A stretch of 64,000 nt of DNA from contig NZ_SUMC01000002.1 of NCBI RefSeq assembly GCF_005047355.1, positions 62,001 to 126,000 of the forward strand, in the 5' to 3' direction. The notes below the pieces were generated by a model that had not been told where the DNA came from, made no database searches, and saw nothing but the letters and a program-made list of their open reading frames with translations. Below are positions 8,997-20,720 of this stretch, in pieces. Numbering within the stretch: the stretch's first letter is position 1; every line of letters starts with the position of its first letter. The position numbers were made by a program, and so were the translations under genes. The DNA comes from Actinacidiphila oryziradicis (GTDB lineage: Bacteria; Actinomycetota; Actinomycetes; Streptomycetales; Streptomycetaceae).

Positions 8997-9315
8997 AGCG
9001 TGTGCCTTTCCTTGCGGTCTGCGGTCCCCAGTATCCCCCGCGCTGCCCTCGCCGGGCAGGCCGGGACGATGCCGGGTACGCCCGGCGCGGCTTGCGTTTG
9101 TCCGGCTGGACCGGCGCGGCAGGGTGTCCCCGGTGCTGGCGCGCCGATTCCGGTGCGAGGGTGGCAAACAAGAGGTGCGCCCGTCCGGCGTTTGCGGGGG
9201 GCACCTCCTGGGGGCACCTCCCGGCCGAAGGCTGGGGGAGGTAGCTGGGGGAGGATCGGCAACCCCGGCGCCGGGGCCACCCGGCGCCGCACCGGCCAGC
9301 CCGGCGAGGGCAACG
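8997..9315. other. guaB-guaB3 spacer with dispersed Streptomyces repeats
   Basis: No gene is visible. It holds a copy of the motif gcccgtccggcgtttgcggg at 9179-9198, and at about 9199-9251 a hairpin repeat of the form gggggcacctccc...gggggag. The second element is nearly identical to one at 27581-27631. Both look like mobile or self-propagating intergenic repeats. Confidence 0.6.
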
Positions 9316-10887
<1,572 letters not shown>

Positions 10888-10947
10888 CTACGGCCCGGCC
10901 CGCGCTTCCGGCCCGCTGGGGCGTGTTTTGCGCCAGGGCCGTATGGG

Positions 10948-11063
10948 CCGAGCCCGTCCGGAGGACAGAACGCCGAGCCCGTCCGGAGGACAGACCGAGC
11001 CCGTCCGGAGGACAGAACGCCGAGCCCGTCCGGAGGACAGACCGAGCCCGTCCGGAGGACAGA
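10948..11063. repeat. Five-unit tandem repeat between the sigma-factor gene and guaB
   Basis: Units begin at 10948, 10973, 10995, 11020 and 11042 and share the 20-bp core CCGAGCCCGTCCGGAGGACA. Spacing alternates 25 and 22 bp, so a 47-bp higher-order unit was duplicated. Each unit contains the small palindrome GTCCGGAGGAC. The array ends 2 bp before the stop of the sigma gene and about 130 bp upstream of guaB, so it lies in the guaB leader or promoter region. Confidence 0.9.
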
Positions 11064-11065
11064 AC

Positions 11066-11680
11066 TCAGCCCGCCCGGCGGGTGAGGGCGTCCGCCGTCT
11101 CCTCCGCCAACGCCCGCAACCGGCTGAGCGCCCGGTGCTGGGCGACCCGGACGGCCCCCGGCGACATGCCGAGCACCTGTCCGGTCTCCTCCGCCGTGAG
11201 GCCGACGGCAACCCGCAGCAGCACCAGCTCCCGCTGGTTGTCGGGCAGATTGGCCAGCAGCTTCTTCGCCCAGGCGGCGTCGCTGCTCAGCAGGGCCCGT
11301 TCCTCGGGGCCGAGGGAGTCGTCCGGCTGTTCCGGCATCTCGTCCGAGGGGACGGCCGTGCTGCCGGGCCCGCGCATCGCGGCCCGCTGGAGGTCGGCGA
11401 CCTTGTGGGCGGCGATGCCGAAGACGAAGGCCTCGAAGGGCCGCCCCTGGTCCCGGTAGCGCGGCAGCGCGCACAGGACGGCGAGGCAGACCTCTTGTGC
11501 GAGGTCGTCCACGAAGTGGCGCGCGTCGCCGGGCAGCCGGTTGAGCCGGGTGCGGCAGTAACGCTCGGCCAGTGGATGTACCTGGGCCAATAGGTCGTGC
11601 GTCGCCCGTTCGTCGCCGTCGACGGCGCGACGGACCAGAGCACCGATGACTGTGCTGTTGCCGGTCGCCTCGTCGCGCAT
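11066..11680 (-). CDS. shbA: ECF-type RNA polymerase sigma factor, SigD/ShbA group
   Basis: It directs RNA polymerase to specific promoters. From [18 protein letters not shown] the protein has region 2 ([12 protein letters not shown]...[13 protein letters not shown]...[18 protein letters not shown]), a short linker ([17 protein letters not shown]), and region 4 ([41 protein letters not shown]). The position next to guaB, bldM and whiD matches ShbA of Streptomyces and SigD of mycobacteria. In S. griseus, ShbA drives transcription of hrdB, the principal sigma factor gene (recalled literature). The ATG at 11680 is chosen by similarity. The frame stays open to 11818, with an in-frame ATG near 11773, and the Shine-Dalgarno is weak. 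No anti-sigma gene is adjacent. Confidence 0.87.
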   Translation of the reverse strand: MRDEATGNSTVIGALVRRAVDGDERATHDLLAQVHPLAERYCRTRLNRLPGDARHFVDDLAQEVCLAVLCALPRYRDQGRPFEAFVFGIAAHKVADLQRAAMRGPGSTAVPSDEMPEQPDDSLGPEERALLSSDAAWAKKLLANLPDNQRELVLLRVAVGLTAEETGQVLGMSPGAVRVAQHRALSRLRALAEETADALTRRAG

Positions 11681-11917
11681 CCGTCCATAGTGCCTCGCCG
11701 CAGGACGATCCGTCGCATCCCAGCCGGACTTCTGCTCCGAAGCGTTATGAGAGATCGCACCCGTAGCCGTCATGTCATGCACCCGCCACCCCGCCCGCCC
11801 ATCCCCGAGGAATTCCATACATCAAGCATGCGTCCTCTCCCGGGAAACCGGATACGCGCAGGGTAAGTGCATAGTCAGCTCACAGCCGCACCAGCGTCGG
11901 CGGGCGCTCCCGGACCG

Positions 11918-11975
11918 TGTCCGGCCGATCATGAACGATGGCTCGAACGCCCATGATCGGCCGGACAGGCCCTAG
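11918..11975 (-). terminator. bldM terminator made from a repeat-family end
   Basis: A perfect 16-bp stem (11918-11933 with 11952-11967, containing CCGGCCGATCATG) and an 18-nt loop sit immediately after bldM. The segment next to the gene, gatcggccggacaggccctag, matches the terminal inverted repeat of the MITE-like elements at 14544, 22017 and 32889. Its final CTAG (11972-11975) supplies the TAG stop of bldM. It is probably a minimal or decayed member of that family now acting as a terminator. Confidence 0.72.
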
Positions 11976-12583
11976 CGGACCAGGCCCCAGCGAAAGCCGA
12001 GCGCGACGGCATGCGCCCGGTCCGAGGCGCCGAGCTTCTTGAACAGCCGACGGGCATGGGTCTTCACGGTGTCCTCGGAGAGGAAGAGTTCACGGCCGAT
12101 CTCGGCGTTCGACCGTCCATGGCTCATACCTTCCAAAACCTGGATCTCGCGGGCGGTCAGCGTCGGGGCCGCGCCCATCTCCGCCGAGCGAAGCCGGCGC
12201 GGAGCCAGCCGCCAGGTCGGGTCGGCCAGGGCCTGGGTGACCGTGGCCCGCAGTTCGGCGCGCGAGGCGTCCTTGTGCAGATAGCCACGGGCGCCGGCCG
12301 CCACAGCGAGCGCGACACCGTCCAGGTCCTCGGCGACGGTGAGCATGATGATGCGCGCCCCGGGGTCGGCGGACAGCAGCCGCCGTACCGTTTCCACACC
12401 CCCGAGGCCGGGCATGCGCACGTCCATGAGAATGAGGTCCGAGCGGTCCGCACCCCAGCGGCGGAGGACTTCCTCGCCGTTGGCCGCGGTCGTTACGCGC
12501 TCGACGCCGGGCACGGTAGCCACCGCGCGGCGCAGGGCCTCTCGGGCAAGCGGGGAGTCGTCGCAGACGAGGACGGAAGTCAT
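11972..12583 (-). CDS. bldM: BldM orphan response regulator of aerial development
   Basis: This NarL/FixJ-type regulator is needed for aerial mycelium and spore formation. It acts as a homodimer and, with WhiI, as a heterodimer. The 203-residue sequence matches S. coelicolor BldM as I recall it. The receiver domain (residues 1-120) has Asp8/Asp9, Asp54 (LMDVRMPG), MLTVAED and HKDAS. The C-terminal LuxR helix-turn-helix reads LTAREIQVLEGMSHGRSNAEIGRELFLSEDTVKTHARRLFKKL. GGAGGA precedes the ATG at 12583. No sensor kinase is adjacent. A sigma-BldN-like promoter lies about 125 bp upstream. It is divergent from whiD. Confidence 0.96.
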   Translation of the reverse strand: MTSVLVCDDSPLAREALRRAVATVPGVERVTTAANGEEVLRRWGADRSDLILMDVRMPGLGGVETVRRLLSADPGARIIMLTVAEDLDGVALAVAAGARGYLHKDASRAELRATVTQALADPTWRLAPRRLRSAEMGAAPTLTAREIQVLEGMSHGRSNAEIGRELFLSEDTVKTHARRLFKKLGASDRAHAVALGFRWGLVR

Positions 12584-12705
12584 GACCGTCCTCCGCAGCT
12601 GATCCGCGTCACGTTGAGCCTCCAGGCTGTACGAATCGTCACCAGTGGGGCTGACGGCTTCGGGCACCCGCCCGATTGGCCCCACCGTCAAGCACTTCCG
12701 CACTC

Positions 12706-12733
12706 CTAACGACCCTCACTCGAAAGAGTTACG
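12706..12733 (-). promoter_or_regulatory. Sigma-BldN-type promoter of bldM
   Basis: On the minus strand CGTAAC (12728-12733), a 16-bp spacer and CGTTAG (12706-12711) fit the consensus I recall for BldN promoters, CGTAAC-N16-CGTTGA. Established work places bldM under BldN. The implied 5' leader is about 115 nt. An inverted repeat GTGAG-N10-CTCAC at 12763-12782 lies just upstream of the -35 element and could bind a regulator. Confidence 0.7.
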
Positions 12734-12955
12734 AAGTTTGGCAGGCGCCTCCAGCACTCTATGTGAGCGTTCCGGCACTCACCGACTAGGCCGCAGGTCC
12801 GGTAGGCGCACCGGGCCCCGCGCGGGAGCACATCGCGCGCCCGCTTCCCCGGCGTGCCCCCCGCCAACCGGGGGGAAATGTAATGGTTTGCCGGTTTGGC
12901 TGCTTTTTGCCTGTATGGCGGGACTTCGATACAGAAGATGTGATGAATCATATTT

Positions 12956-12978
12956 ACATCTACTTCGATAGTAGATGT
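12956..12978. promoter_or_regulatory. Palindrome in the AT-rich whiD upstream region
   Basis: ACATCTAC (12956-12963) and GTAGATGT (12971-12978) form a perfect 8-bp inverted repeat with a 7-bp gap, 74 bp before the whiD start. The surrounding 12880-12985 is unusually AT rich for this genome. It is a candidate operator for a developmental regulator; which one cannot be told. The rest of the 468-bp bldM-whiD spacer holds no gene. Confidence 0.5.
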
Positions 12979-13051
12979 ACCGTCGGGGCAGCTGCCCTCA
13001 CACGACCTCTCACCACCCGCACACGCAGCCCACCTCATGAGGAGATGAGCA

Positions 13052-13360
13052 ATGGCAGACTTCTCCCGCCTCCCGGGCCCGAACGCCGACCTCTGGGACT
13101 GGCAGCTGGTCGCCGCCTGCCGCGGTGTCGACAGCTCTCTGTTCTTCCACCCCGAGGGGGAGCGAGGCGCCGCCCGCAGTGCGCGCGAAGCTTCGGCGAA
13201 GGAGGTGTGCATGCGCTGTCCCGTACGAGCGGAGTGCGCTACCCACGCTCTGGCGGTCCGCGAGCCCTACGGGGTCTGGGGTGGGCTGACCGAGGACGAG
13301 CGCGAAGAGATGATGGGGCGCTCCCGCAACCGGCTGGTCAGCACCACGCACACCGACTGA
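13052..13360 (+). CDS. whiD: WhiD, WhiB-family iron-sulfur regulator of spore maturation
   Basis: This is a 102-residue Wbl protein that holds a [4Fe-4S] cluster and binds the principal sigma factor to control late sporulation genes. The four cluster cysteines are Cys23, Cys53, Cys56 and Cys62 (C-x29-C-x2-C-x5-C). The G(V/I)WGG turn (GVWGG) follows, then a short basic tail. The sequence start MADFSRLPGPNADLWDWQL and the position next to bldM match S. coelicolor WhiD. GAGGAG lies a few nt before the ATG. It is transcribed divergently from bldM and ends at a clear hairpin. Confidence 0.95.
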   Translation: MADFSRLPGPNADLWDWQLVAACRGVDSSLFFHPEGERGAARSAREASAKEVCMRCPVRAECATHALAVREPYGVWGGLTEDEREEMMGRSRNRLVSTTHTD

Positions 13361-13398
13361 AGAATCGTTTCAGCGAACCTCTGCCGCTGGCCACGAGG

Positions 13399-13420
13399 GT
13401 GCCGTCGGTGTCGACGGCAC
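13399..13420 (+). terminator. whiD terminator hairpin
   Basis: Perfect 9-bp stem GTGCCGTCG/CGACGGCAC with a 4-nt loop, 38 bp beyond the whiD stop. It has no U tract. Confidence 0.65.
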
Positions 13421-13470
13421 GCCGCGCGCACTGTGGACTTCGGCACCGGGCCGCGTCACGCTGATGGCTC

Positions 13471-14547
13471 ATGGAGACCAATTTCGCCGAACTTGTCGAT
13501 GCGGAATTCGCGCTCGAACCCGGAATCACCTACCTCAACACCGCCTCGCTGGGGATCGGCCCGCAGCGCGCCGCCGCTGCCCTGCACCACGGCGCCGACG
13601 CCTGGACCTCCGGCCGGTCCACCTTCGCCGAGGCCGAGGCCGCAGTGGACTCCGTGCGCCGGGCGTACGCCCGGCTCACAAATGTGCCCCCCGACCGTGT
13701 CGCGGTCGGCTCAACTGTCTCGGCCCACGTCGGGCTGATCGCTGCGGCCCTGCCGGAGGGCGCCGAGGTGCTCATCGCCGACGACGACTTCGCCTCGCTC
13801 GTCACCCCCTTCGCCACCCGGCACGACGTGAAGCTGCGCTCCGTCCCCCTCGAACGGCTCGCCGACGCCGTACGGCCCGGGACAGATCTCGTCGCCGTCA
13901 GCGCAGTGCAGTCCGTCGACGGCCGGACCGCCGATCTCACCGCCCTCCGGCACGCCGCCGAGGCCGCCGGGGCCCGCGTCCTCCTCGACGCCACCCAGGC
14001 CGCGGGATGGCTGCCCCTGCAGGCCGACGGCTTCGACTACGTGGTCTGCGGGGCCTACAAATGGCTTCTCTGCCCGCGCGGCGTCTCCCTCCTCACCGTC
14101 CGCGAAGGCTCCGAGGACGGGATCTCCCCCCACTTCGCCGGCTGGTACAACGCCGACGACATCTGGGCCGATCTCTACGGCCCGATCCCCGAGGGCAGCC
14201 TCGCCTCCTCCGCCCGGCGGTTCGACTCCGCCCCGTCCTACCTTCCCTATCTCGGGGCTGCCCGGTCACTCGCCCTCGTCGAAGAGCTCGGCATCGACGC
14301 CATCCGCGCCCATGACGTCGCTCTCGCCGAGCGTTTCCATGCCGGGCTCGCCTCGCTCGGCCTTGACGCCCCTTCGCGCGGCAGCGCGATCGTCGCTGTG
14401 CCCGGCCTCGGGCGGCTCGCGGCGCCACTCGCCGATGCCGGCATCTTCGTCGCGACGCGGGGCGGGCGTCTGCGGGCGGCGTTTCATCTCTACAACGGGA
14501 CCGCGGATGTGGACCGCTTGCTCGACGCGGTGGCAGGGCGGCTCTAG
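13471..14547 (+). CDS. Aminotransferase class V-fold PLP enzyme
   Basis: The 358-residue protein has the fold-type I layout of the cysteine desulfurase/isopenicillin N epimerase-like family. YLNTASLGI lies at the N-terminus, a central SAVQSVDGRTAD, then LLDATQAAGWLPL. The PLP lysine is in CGAYKWLLCPRG (Schiff-base Lys). The C-terminal domain is short. The substrate is not predictable; there is no sulfur-acceptor partner gene nearby. There is no ribosome-binding site before the ATG at 13471, so the message may be leaderless. The stop codon TAG is part of the CTAG at which a MITE-like repeat is inserted. Confidence 0.85.
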   Translation: METNFAELVDAEFALEPGITYLNTASLGIGPQRAAAALHHGADAWTSGRSTFAEAEAAVDSVRRAYARLTNVPPDRVAVGSTVSAHVGLIAAALPEGAEVLIADDDFASLVTPFATRHDVKLRSVPLERLADAVRPGTDLVAVSAVQSVDGRTADLTALRHAAEAAGARVLLDATQAAGWLPLQADGFDYVVCGAYKWLLCPRGVSLLTVREGSEDGISPHFAGWYNADDIWADLYGPIPEGSLASSARRFDSAPSYLPYLGAARSLALVEELGIDAIRAHDVALAERFHAGLASLGLDAPSRGSAIVAVPGLGRLAAPLADAGIFVATRGGRLRAAFHLYNGTADVDRLLDAVAGRL

Positions 14548-14737
14548 GTCCTGTCCGGGCGATCTCCGCGGGAGAAGGAGCGGGGTCCGGTGCCTGCGAT
14601 CGCAAGGCGGAGGAAGGAAGCGACGCGATGGGGGTCCCCCCTGCTCGAGCGGAGCCGAGAGCTTGGTGGGGGCACCTCCCAGCCGCCAGGCTGGGGGAGC
14701 GCCGCGGGGCAGGCGGGGTTTGCCGGACAGGGCCTAA
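14544..14737. mobile_element. MITE-like element, copy A
   Basis: About 186 bp between CTAG (14544-14547) and CTAA (14734-14737). The ends are inverted: GTCCTGTCCGG at the left against CCGGACAGGGC at the right. The interior shares gatctccg-ggagaaggagcgggg and the gatcgcaaggcggag block with copies B and C, and includes the hairpin gggggcacctccc...gggggag (about 14667-14699). It encodes no protein. The left CTAG overlaps the TAG stop of the aminotransferase gene. It would have to be moved by a transposase in trans; family inference only. Confidence 0.75.
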
Positions 14738-14800
14738 CCCGTCCGCCCGGGCGCCGGAAAACCGGTGGGGCGGGCGGAGGGCCGAAGATACCGTCCTCGG

Positions 14801-15490
14801 ATGCAGGTACTGACGGTAAATGTGGGCCATCCGCGGCCGAACCCCTGGAAGGGCCTGGCGGCGACCGGCATCGACAAGCGTCCGGTGGAGGGCCCGGTGG
14901 CCGTGAGCGCGCCGGGCCCCAAGGGCACGGGGGCGGTGGGGCTGGCCGGGGACCGGGTATACGACGTGCGGCATCACGGCGGCACGGACCAGGCGGTGTA
15001 CGCCTACGCACGCGAAGACCTGGACGGCTGGGAGCGGGAGCTCACCCGCGAACTGCGGAACGGCGCGTTCGGTGAGAACCTCACCACCGGCGGGATCGAT
15101 GTGAACGCGGCGCTGATCGGAGAGCGCTGGCGCATCGGCCGGGACGTGGTGCTGGAAGTCTCCTGCGCCCGGATCCCGTGCTCGACCTTCCAGGGCTGGC
15201 TGGACCGTGCGGGCTGGCTCAGGCGGTTCACACAGGAGGCCCGCCCCGGCGCATACCTGAGGGTGATCGAACCCGGCGATATCCGCGCCGGGGACCCGAT
15301 CACCGTCGTACACCGGCCGGACCACGAAGTGACGGTGGCGCTGGGCTTCCGCGCGCTGACGACGCGTCCGGAGCTGCTCCCCCGGCTGCTGCCGGCGGCG
15401 GACGCGCTGCCGGAGGAGACCGTGGCGAGGATCCATGAGCGCATGGCCCCGGGCCTGGGGCACGAGGAGGATCAGGCCCCGGAGGATTAG
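14801..15490 (+). CDS. MOSC domain protein (YiiM-like)
   Basis: The 229 residues form a MOSC domain, the sulfur/molybdenum-handling fold of molybdenum cofactor sulfurase C-termini. Members such as YiiM help reduce N-hydroxylated compounds. Visible signatures are GLAGDRVYDVRHHGGTDQAVYAY, GAFGENLTTGGID and the conserved Cys region EVSCARIPCSTFQG. A C-terminal 3-alpha segment follows. The ATG at 14801 gives MQVLTVNVG. Its nearest GGAGG is about 20 nt upstream, so initiation may be leaderless. It converges on groEL across a strong bidirectional hairpin. Confidence 0.88.
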   Translation: MQVLTVNVGHPRPNPWKGLAATGIDKRPVEGPVAVSAPGPKGTGAVGLAGDRVYDVRHHGGTDQAVYAYAREDLDGWERELTRELRNGAFGENLTTGGIDVNAALIGERWRIGRDVVLEVSCARIPCSTFQGWLDRAGWLRRFTQEARPGAYLRVIEPGDIRAGDPITVVHRPDHEVTVALGFRALTTRPELLPRLLPAADALPEETVARIHERMAPGLGHEEDQAPED

Positions 15491-15579
15491 GCTGGTATTT
15501 GAGCCTTGATCCGGAGCGCGGGGTCGCCCGTGGGAGGCGCGAGGCACCGTTGATCAAGCAATAGAGACCCGCAAGGGGC

Positions 15580-15626
15580 AGAAGGCCTCTGTTCCCGCCG
15601 CTCACGAGCGGGAACAGAGGCCTTCT
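15580..15626. terminator. Bidirectional terminator between the MOSC gene and groEL
   Basis: Perfect 19-bp inverted repeat (15580-15598 and 15608-15626, containing GGCCTCTGTTCCCGC) with a 9-nt loop. It starts 20 bp past the groEL stop and serves the converging MOSC gene from the other side. Confidence 0.85.
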
Positions 15627-15645
15627 CTTGGATCAGGCGCGTGCG

Positions 15646-17710
<2,065 letters not shown>

Positions 17711-17812
17711 GATCCGACCTCCCCCTTCAAAGGGCTTACGGGAGTGTCTGTATGGGGTGGCGACCTGGTAGGCCCGTCGTCGCGGGTGCCGGACCTGCCC
17801 GTCGCTGTGTGT

Positions 17813-17839
17813 TTGGCACTCGGCAGTGCTGAGTGCCAG
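17813..17839 (-). promoter_or_regulatory. CIRCE operator 1
   Basis: TTGGCACTC-N9-GAGTGCCAG, the HrcA-binding inverted repeat (consensus TTAGCACTC-N9-GAGTGCTAA). It is placed just downstream of the groES -10 element, so HrcA bound here would block transcription initiation or clearance. Confidence 0.9.
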
Positions 17840-17844
17840 TTCTG

Positions 17845-17885
17845 AGACTAGGACGGACTTAGCACTCGGTCAAGTAGAGTGCCAA
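17845..17885 (-). promoter_or_regulatory. groES promoter overlapping CIRCE operator 2
   Basis: On the minus strand TTGACC (17868-17873), a 17-bp spacer and TAGTCT (17845-17850) form a vegetative-type promoter. The second CIRCE, TTAGCACTC-N9-GAGTGCCAA (17859-17885), lies across its -35 region. Two operators bracketing one promoter imply tight HrcA repression, relieved by heat. Confidence 0.85.
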
Positions 17886-17947
17886 CGCGTCGCCCCGGCG
17901 GTTTGTTGACGGCGGCTCGGGCACCACGGCTCGTTCACAATGACTGT

Positions 17948-19117
17948 GTGGATCTCGAAGCGTTCTCCGCGCTGCTGACCGGCCAGGGCCAGGCCCTGCT
18001 GGCCGGGCTGCGCGACTACGACCCCGCCCAGGAGCTCGGGACAGCGACAAGACTGCGCCGCGAGCACCCCGCGGCGCTGGTATCGGCGGCGCTCGCCCAG
18101 GCGCGGCTGCGGCAGCGGGGGGCGGCGAAGTTCGGCGAGGACGCCTACCGCATGTACTTCACGCCGGACGGCGTCGAGCAGGCCACCCGCACCTCCGTCG
18201 CCGCCCACCGCGCCGCCCGCTTCACCGCGCTGGGAGTGCGGCGGGTCGCCGACCTGTGCGGCGGTATCGGCGGCGACGCGATAGCGCTGGCTCGGGCCGG
18301 GGTGAAGGTGCTGGCCGTCGACCGCTCCCCGCTGACCTGCGCGGTCGCGAACGCCAACGCGCGGGCGCTGGGGCTGGAGGGGCTGATCGAGGTGCGGTGC
18401 GCGGATGTCACGGAGGTTGACACAGGTGCGTACGACGCCGTGTTCGTCGACCCGGCACGGCGCGGCGGCAGGGGCCGGATCTTCGACCCCGAGGCGTACT
18501 CACCGCCGCTGTCGTGGGCCGTCGCGGCCGCCCGCAAGGCACCGTACGCGGCCCTGAAGATCGCCCCGGGCATACCCCACGAGGCCGTACCCGAGGAGGC
18601 CGAGGCCGAGTGGGTCTCCGACCGGGGCGATGTGAAGGAGGCCGTGCTCTGGTTCGGCACCGCCCCCGGTGCCCGGCGCGCGACCTTGCTGCCATCGGGA
18701 GCGTCCCTGGTCGGCGAGGGACTCCAGGACCCCGCCGCGCGGCCCGTGGGGCGGTATCTGTACGAGCCCGACGGCGCCGTCATCCGCGCCCACCTGGTCG
18801 CGGACATCGCGCGGACGCTGGGGGGCGGGCTCATCGACGAGACCATCGCCTACATCACGGCCGACGAGCTGCGGCCGACGCCTTACGCGACCCCGTACGA
18901 GATCACCGATGTGCTGCCCTTCAACCTGAAGCGGCTCAAGGCGCTGCTGCGCGAGCGCCGGGTCGGGACCGCCGTCATCAAGAAGCGCGGTTCGGCGGTC
19001 GAGCCGGAGGAACTGCGCAAGCGGCTCAGACTCGAAGGAGTGAACACCTGCGTGATCGTCCTCACCCGCGTCGCGGGGGCTCCGATGATGCTGCTGGGGA
19101 ACCCGGCCCAGGCGTAG
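17948..19117 (+). CDS. SAM-dependent methyltransferase, THUMP-like C-terminus
   Basis: The 389-residue class I methyltransferase has SAM motif I in VADLCGGIGGDAIALARAG, motif II in VLAVDRSPLT and the catalytic-type motif DAVFVDPARRGGRGR. That last motif resembles the (D/N)PPY-like loop of nucleic-acid methyltransferases. The C-terminal third (VIKKRGSAVEPEELRKRLRLEG) matches the THUMP-like tail found in this actinobacterial family. An RNA substrate is likely but not proven. The GTG at 17948 starts VDLEAFSALLTG. CACAAT at 17936-17941 stands 6 nt upstream with no Shine-Dalgarno, pointing to a leaderless mRNA. It is divergent from groES. Confidence 0.85.
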   Translation: MDLEAFSALLTGQGQALLAGLRDYDPAQELGTATRLRREHPAALVSAALAQARLRQRGAAKFGEDAYRMYFTPDGVEQATRTSVAAHRAARFTALGVRRVADLCGGIGGDAIALARAGVKVLAVDRSPLTCAVANANARALGLEGLIEVRCADVTEVDTGAYDAVFVDPARRGGRGRIFDPEAYSPPLSWAVAAARKAPYAALKIAPGIPHEAVPEEAEAEWVSDRGDVKEAVLWFGTAPGARRATLLPSGASLVGEGLQDPAARPVGRYLYEPDGAVIRAHLVADIARTLGGGLIDETIAYITADELRPTPYATPYEITDVLPFNLKRLKALLRERRVGTAVIKKRGSAVEPEELRKRLRLEGVNTCVIVLTRVAGAPMMLLGNPAQA

Positions 19118-19213
19118 CCTGGCACCTCGTCCGAGCTGGGCGGCAAGGTGCCGCTCCCCGATCCCTACCCGGTGCTGGACACCTCGGCCCTGCTGCCCTG
19201 AGCCCCGACCGGG

Positions 19214-19348
19214 CTACAACAGCCCCAGGCTGGTGACGAGCACGGCGAGCAGGACCACCAGCGCCCAGCCGATCGCATGCTCCAGCACATTGCCGCTGTC
19301 GTCCTTCGGTCCGCCAGTACGCGCCCGGGGCGCCGCCATCTCGGTCAT
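19214..19348 (-). CDS. Small single-pass membrane protein, 44 residues
   Basis: MTEMAAPRARTGGPKDDSG is followed by one hydrophobic helix (ALVVLLAVLVTSLGLL) that ends the protein. Codon third positions are GC rich as in real genes here. No family is recognised. The Shine-Dalgarno is weak (GTGGG). The helix at the extreme C-terminus suggests a small tail-anchored or membrane-embedded peptide. It is downstream of the 84-residue gene on the same strand. Confidence 0.55.
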   Translation of the reverse strand: MTEMAAPRARTGGPKDDSGNVLEHAIGWALVVLLAVLVTSLGLL

Positions 19349-19413
19349 CCCACAACCGTAAAGCGCCGTTCGCCCCATTACGGCCACAGGTGACCCAATT
19401 CACCACTCATGTG

Positions 19414-19668
19414 CTACGAGCCGAGTGACTCGAAGCGCCAGCGGTGCGGCGGACGGCTCACCAAGCCGCCGTCCGGCTCGGGGAGTTCCGGGAGTTCGGC
19501 GTCGTACGGCGCGTCCCACCAGGTGATCACAAGGACGCGGTTCCCAGGGGCGGTAAGGGTCTCGCGGCGCAGCGGCGGGGCGGAGAGTTCCTGCCCCCGT
19601 ACCCACTCCAGCAGTTCGGTCCCCCGGCCCTCCGCCGCGCGGGCCTCCCACATCAGGGCGACGGCCAT
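19414..19668 (-). CDS. Hypothetical protein, 84 residues
   Basis: [23 protein letters not shown] suggests a small ferredoxin-like alpha/beta (antibiotic-biosynthesis monooxygenase-like) fold. NRVLVITWWD and RPPHRWRFESLG follow. Its start overlaps the tsaD stop by one base (TGATG), so it is probably translationally coupled to tsaD. No catalytic motif is visible and the function is unknown. Confidence 0.75.
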   Translation of the reverse strand: MAVALMWEARAAEGRGTELLEWVRGQELSAPPLRRETLTAPGNRVLVITWWDAPYDAELPELPEPDGGLVSRPPHRWRFESLGS

Positions 19669-20720
19669 CAGTGGGTGTGTCCCGGTACGGAGACCTCGGT
19701 GACTGGCAGCGAGGAGTCGGCGGGCAGGTCCCAGGTGGACGCCGGGCGGCCCCGGGCGACCATCTCCGCGCCCAGCGCGGCCACCATCGCGCCATTGTCC
19801 GTGCAGAGCCCCGGCCTCGGCACCCGGAGCACGATGCCGGCGTCGGCGCAGCGTTCCTGGGCCAGCGACCGCAGCCGCGAATTCGCGGCGACACCGCCGC
19901 CGATCATCAGATGATCCACGCCGTTGTCCTTGCAGGCGCGGACGGCCTTCCGGGTCAGCACATCGACAACCGCCTCCTGGAAGGACGCGGCCACGTCGGC
20001 GACCGGCACCGCCACCCCCTCCCGGCGCTTGCCCTCCACCCAGCGCGCGACAGCGGTCTTCAGACCCGAGAAGGAGAAGTCATAGATCGGGTCGCGGCCC
20101 CCCGTGAGGCCGCGCGGGAAGCGGATGGCCCCGGGGTCGCCGTCGCGCGCCTGGCGGTCGATGGCCGGGCCGCCGGGGAAGCCGAGGCCCAGCACCCGGG
20201 CGACCTTGTCGAAGGCCTCGCCCGCCGCATCGTCGATGGTCGAGCCGAGCGGCCGCACATCGGTGGTGATATCGGGCGCGAGCAGCAGTGACGAGTGTCC
20301 GCCGGAGACCAGCAGCGCCATGGTCGGCTCGGGCAGCGCACCGTGTTCCAACTGGTCGACGCAGATGTGGGAGGCCAGGTGATTGACGCCGTAGAGCGGC
20401 TTTCCCAGGGCGTACGCATACGCCTTCGCCGCCGATACGCCCACCAGTAGCGCCCCCGCCAGCCCCGGCCCCGCCGTGACGGCGATACCGTCCAAGTCCG
20501 AAGCGGCGACACCGGCGTCCTTCAGGGCGCGCTGGATGGTCGGCACCATCGCCTCAAGGTGCGCCCGGCTCGCCACCTCCGGCACGACGCCGCCGAAACG
20601 GGCGTGCTCGTCGACGCTGGAGGCGATGGCGTCGGCGAGGAGAGTGTGGCCCCGGACGATGCCGACACCGGTCTCGTCGCACGAGGTTTCGATGCCGAGG
20701 ACAAGAGGCTCGTCAGCCAT
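19668..20720 (-). CDS. tsaD: tRNA N6-adenosine threonylcarbamoyltransferase TsaD
   Basis: It transfers the threonylcarbamoyl group from TC-AMP to A37 of ANN-decoding tRNAs (t6A), working with TsaB and TsaE. It is a 350-residue ASKHA-fold ATPase: [15 protein letters not shown] (N-terminal phosphate loop), the metal-binding [17 protein letters not shown], and the C-terminal [11 protein letters not shown]. The rimI stop lies inside its start region (8-nt overlap), so tsaB-rimI-tsaD and the 84-residue gene form one tightly packed minus-strand unit. Confidence 0.97.
   Translation of the reverse strand: MADEPLVLGIETSCDETGVGIVRGHTLLADAIASSVDEHARFGGVVPEVASRAHLEAMVPTIQRALKDAGVAASDLDGIAVTAGPGLAGALLVGVSAAKAYAYALGKPLYGVNHLASHICVDQLEHGALPEPTMALLVSGGHSSLLLAPDITTDVRPLGSTIDDAAGEAFDKVARVLGLGFPGGPAIDRQARDGDPGAIRFPRGLTGGRDPIYDFSFSGLKTAVARWVEGKRREGVAVPVADVAASFQEAVVDVLTRKAVRACKDNGVDHLMIGGGVAANSRLRSLAQERCADAGIVLRVPRPGLCTDNGAMVAALGAEMVARGRPASTWDLPADSSLPVTEVSVPGHTH

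Noticed and set aside
10948-11063. Possible CRISPR array
   Set aside because: Units are directly adjacent with no unique spacers and there are no cas genes; it is a simple tandem repeat.
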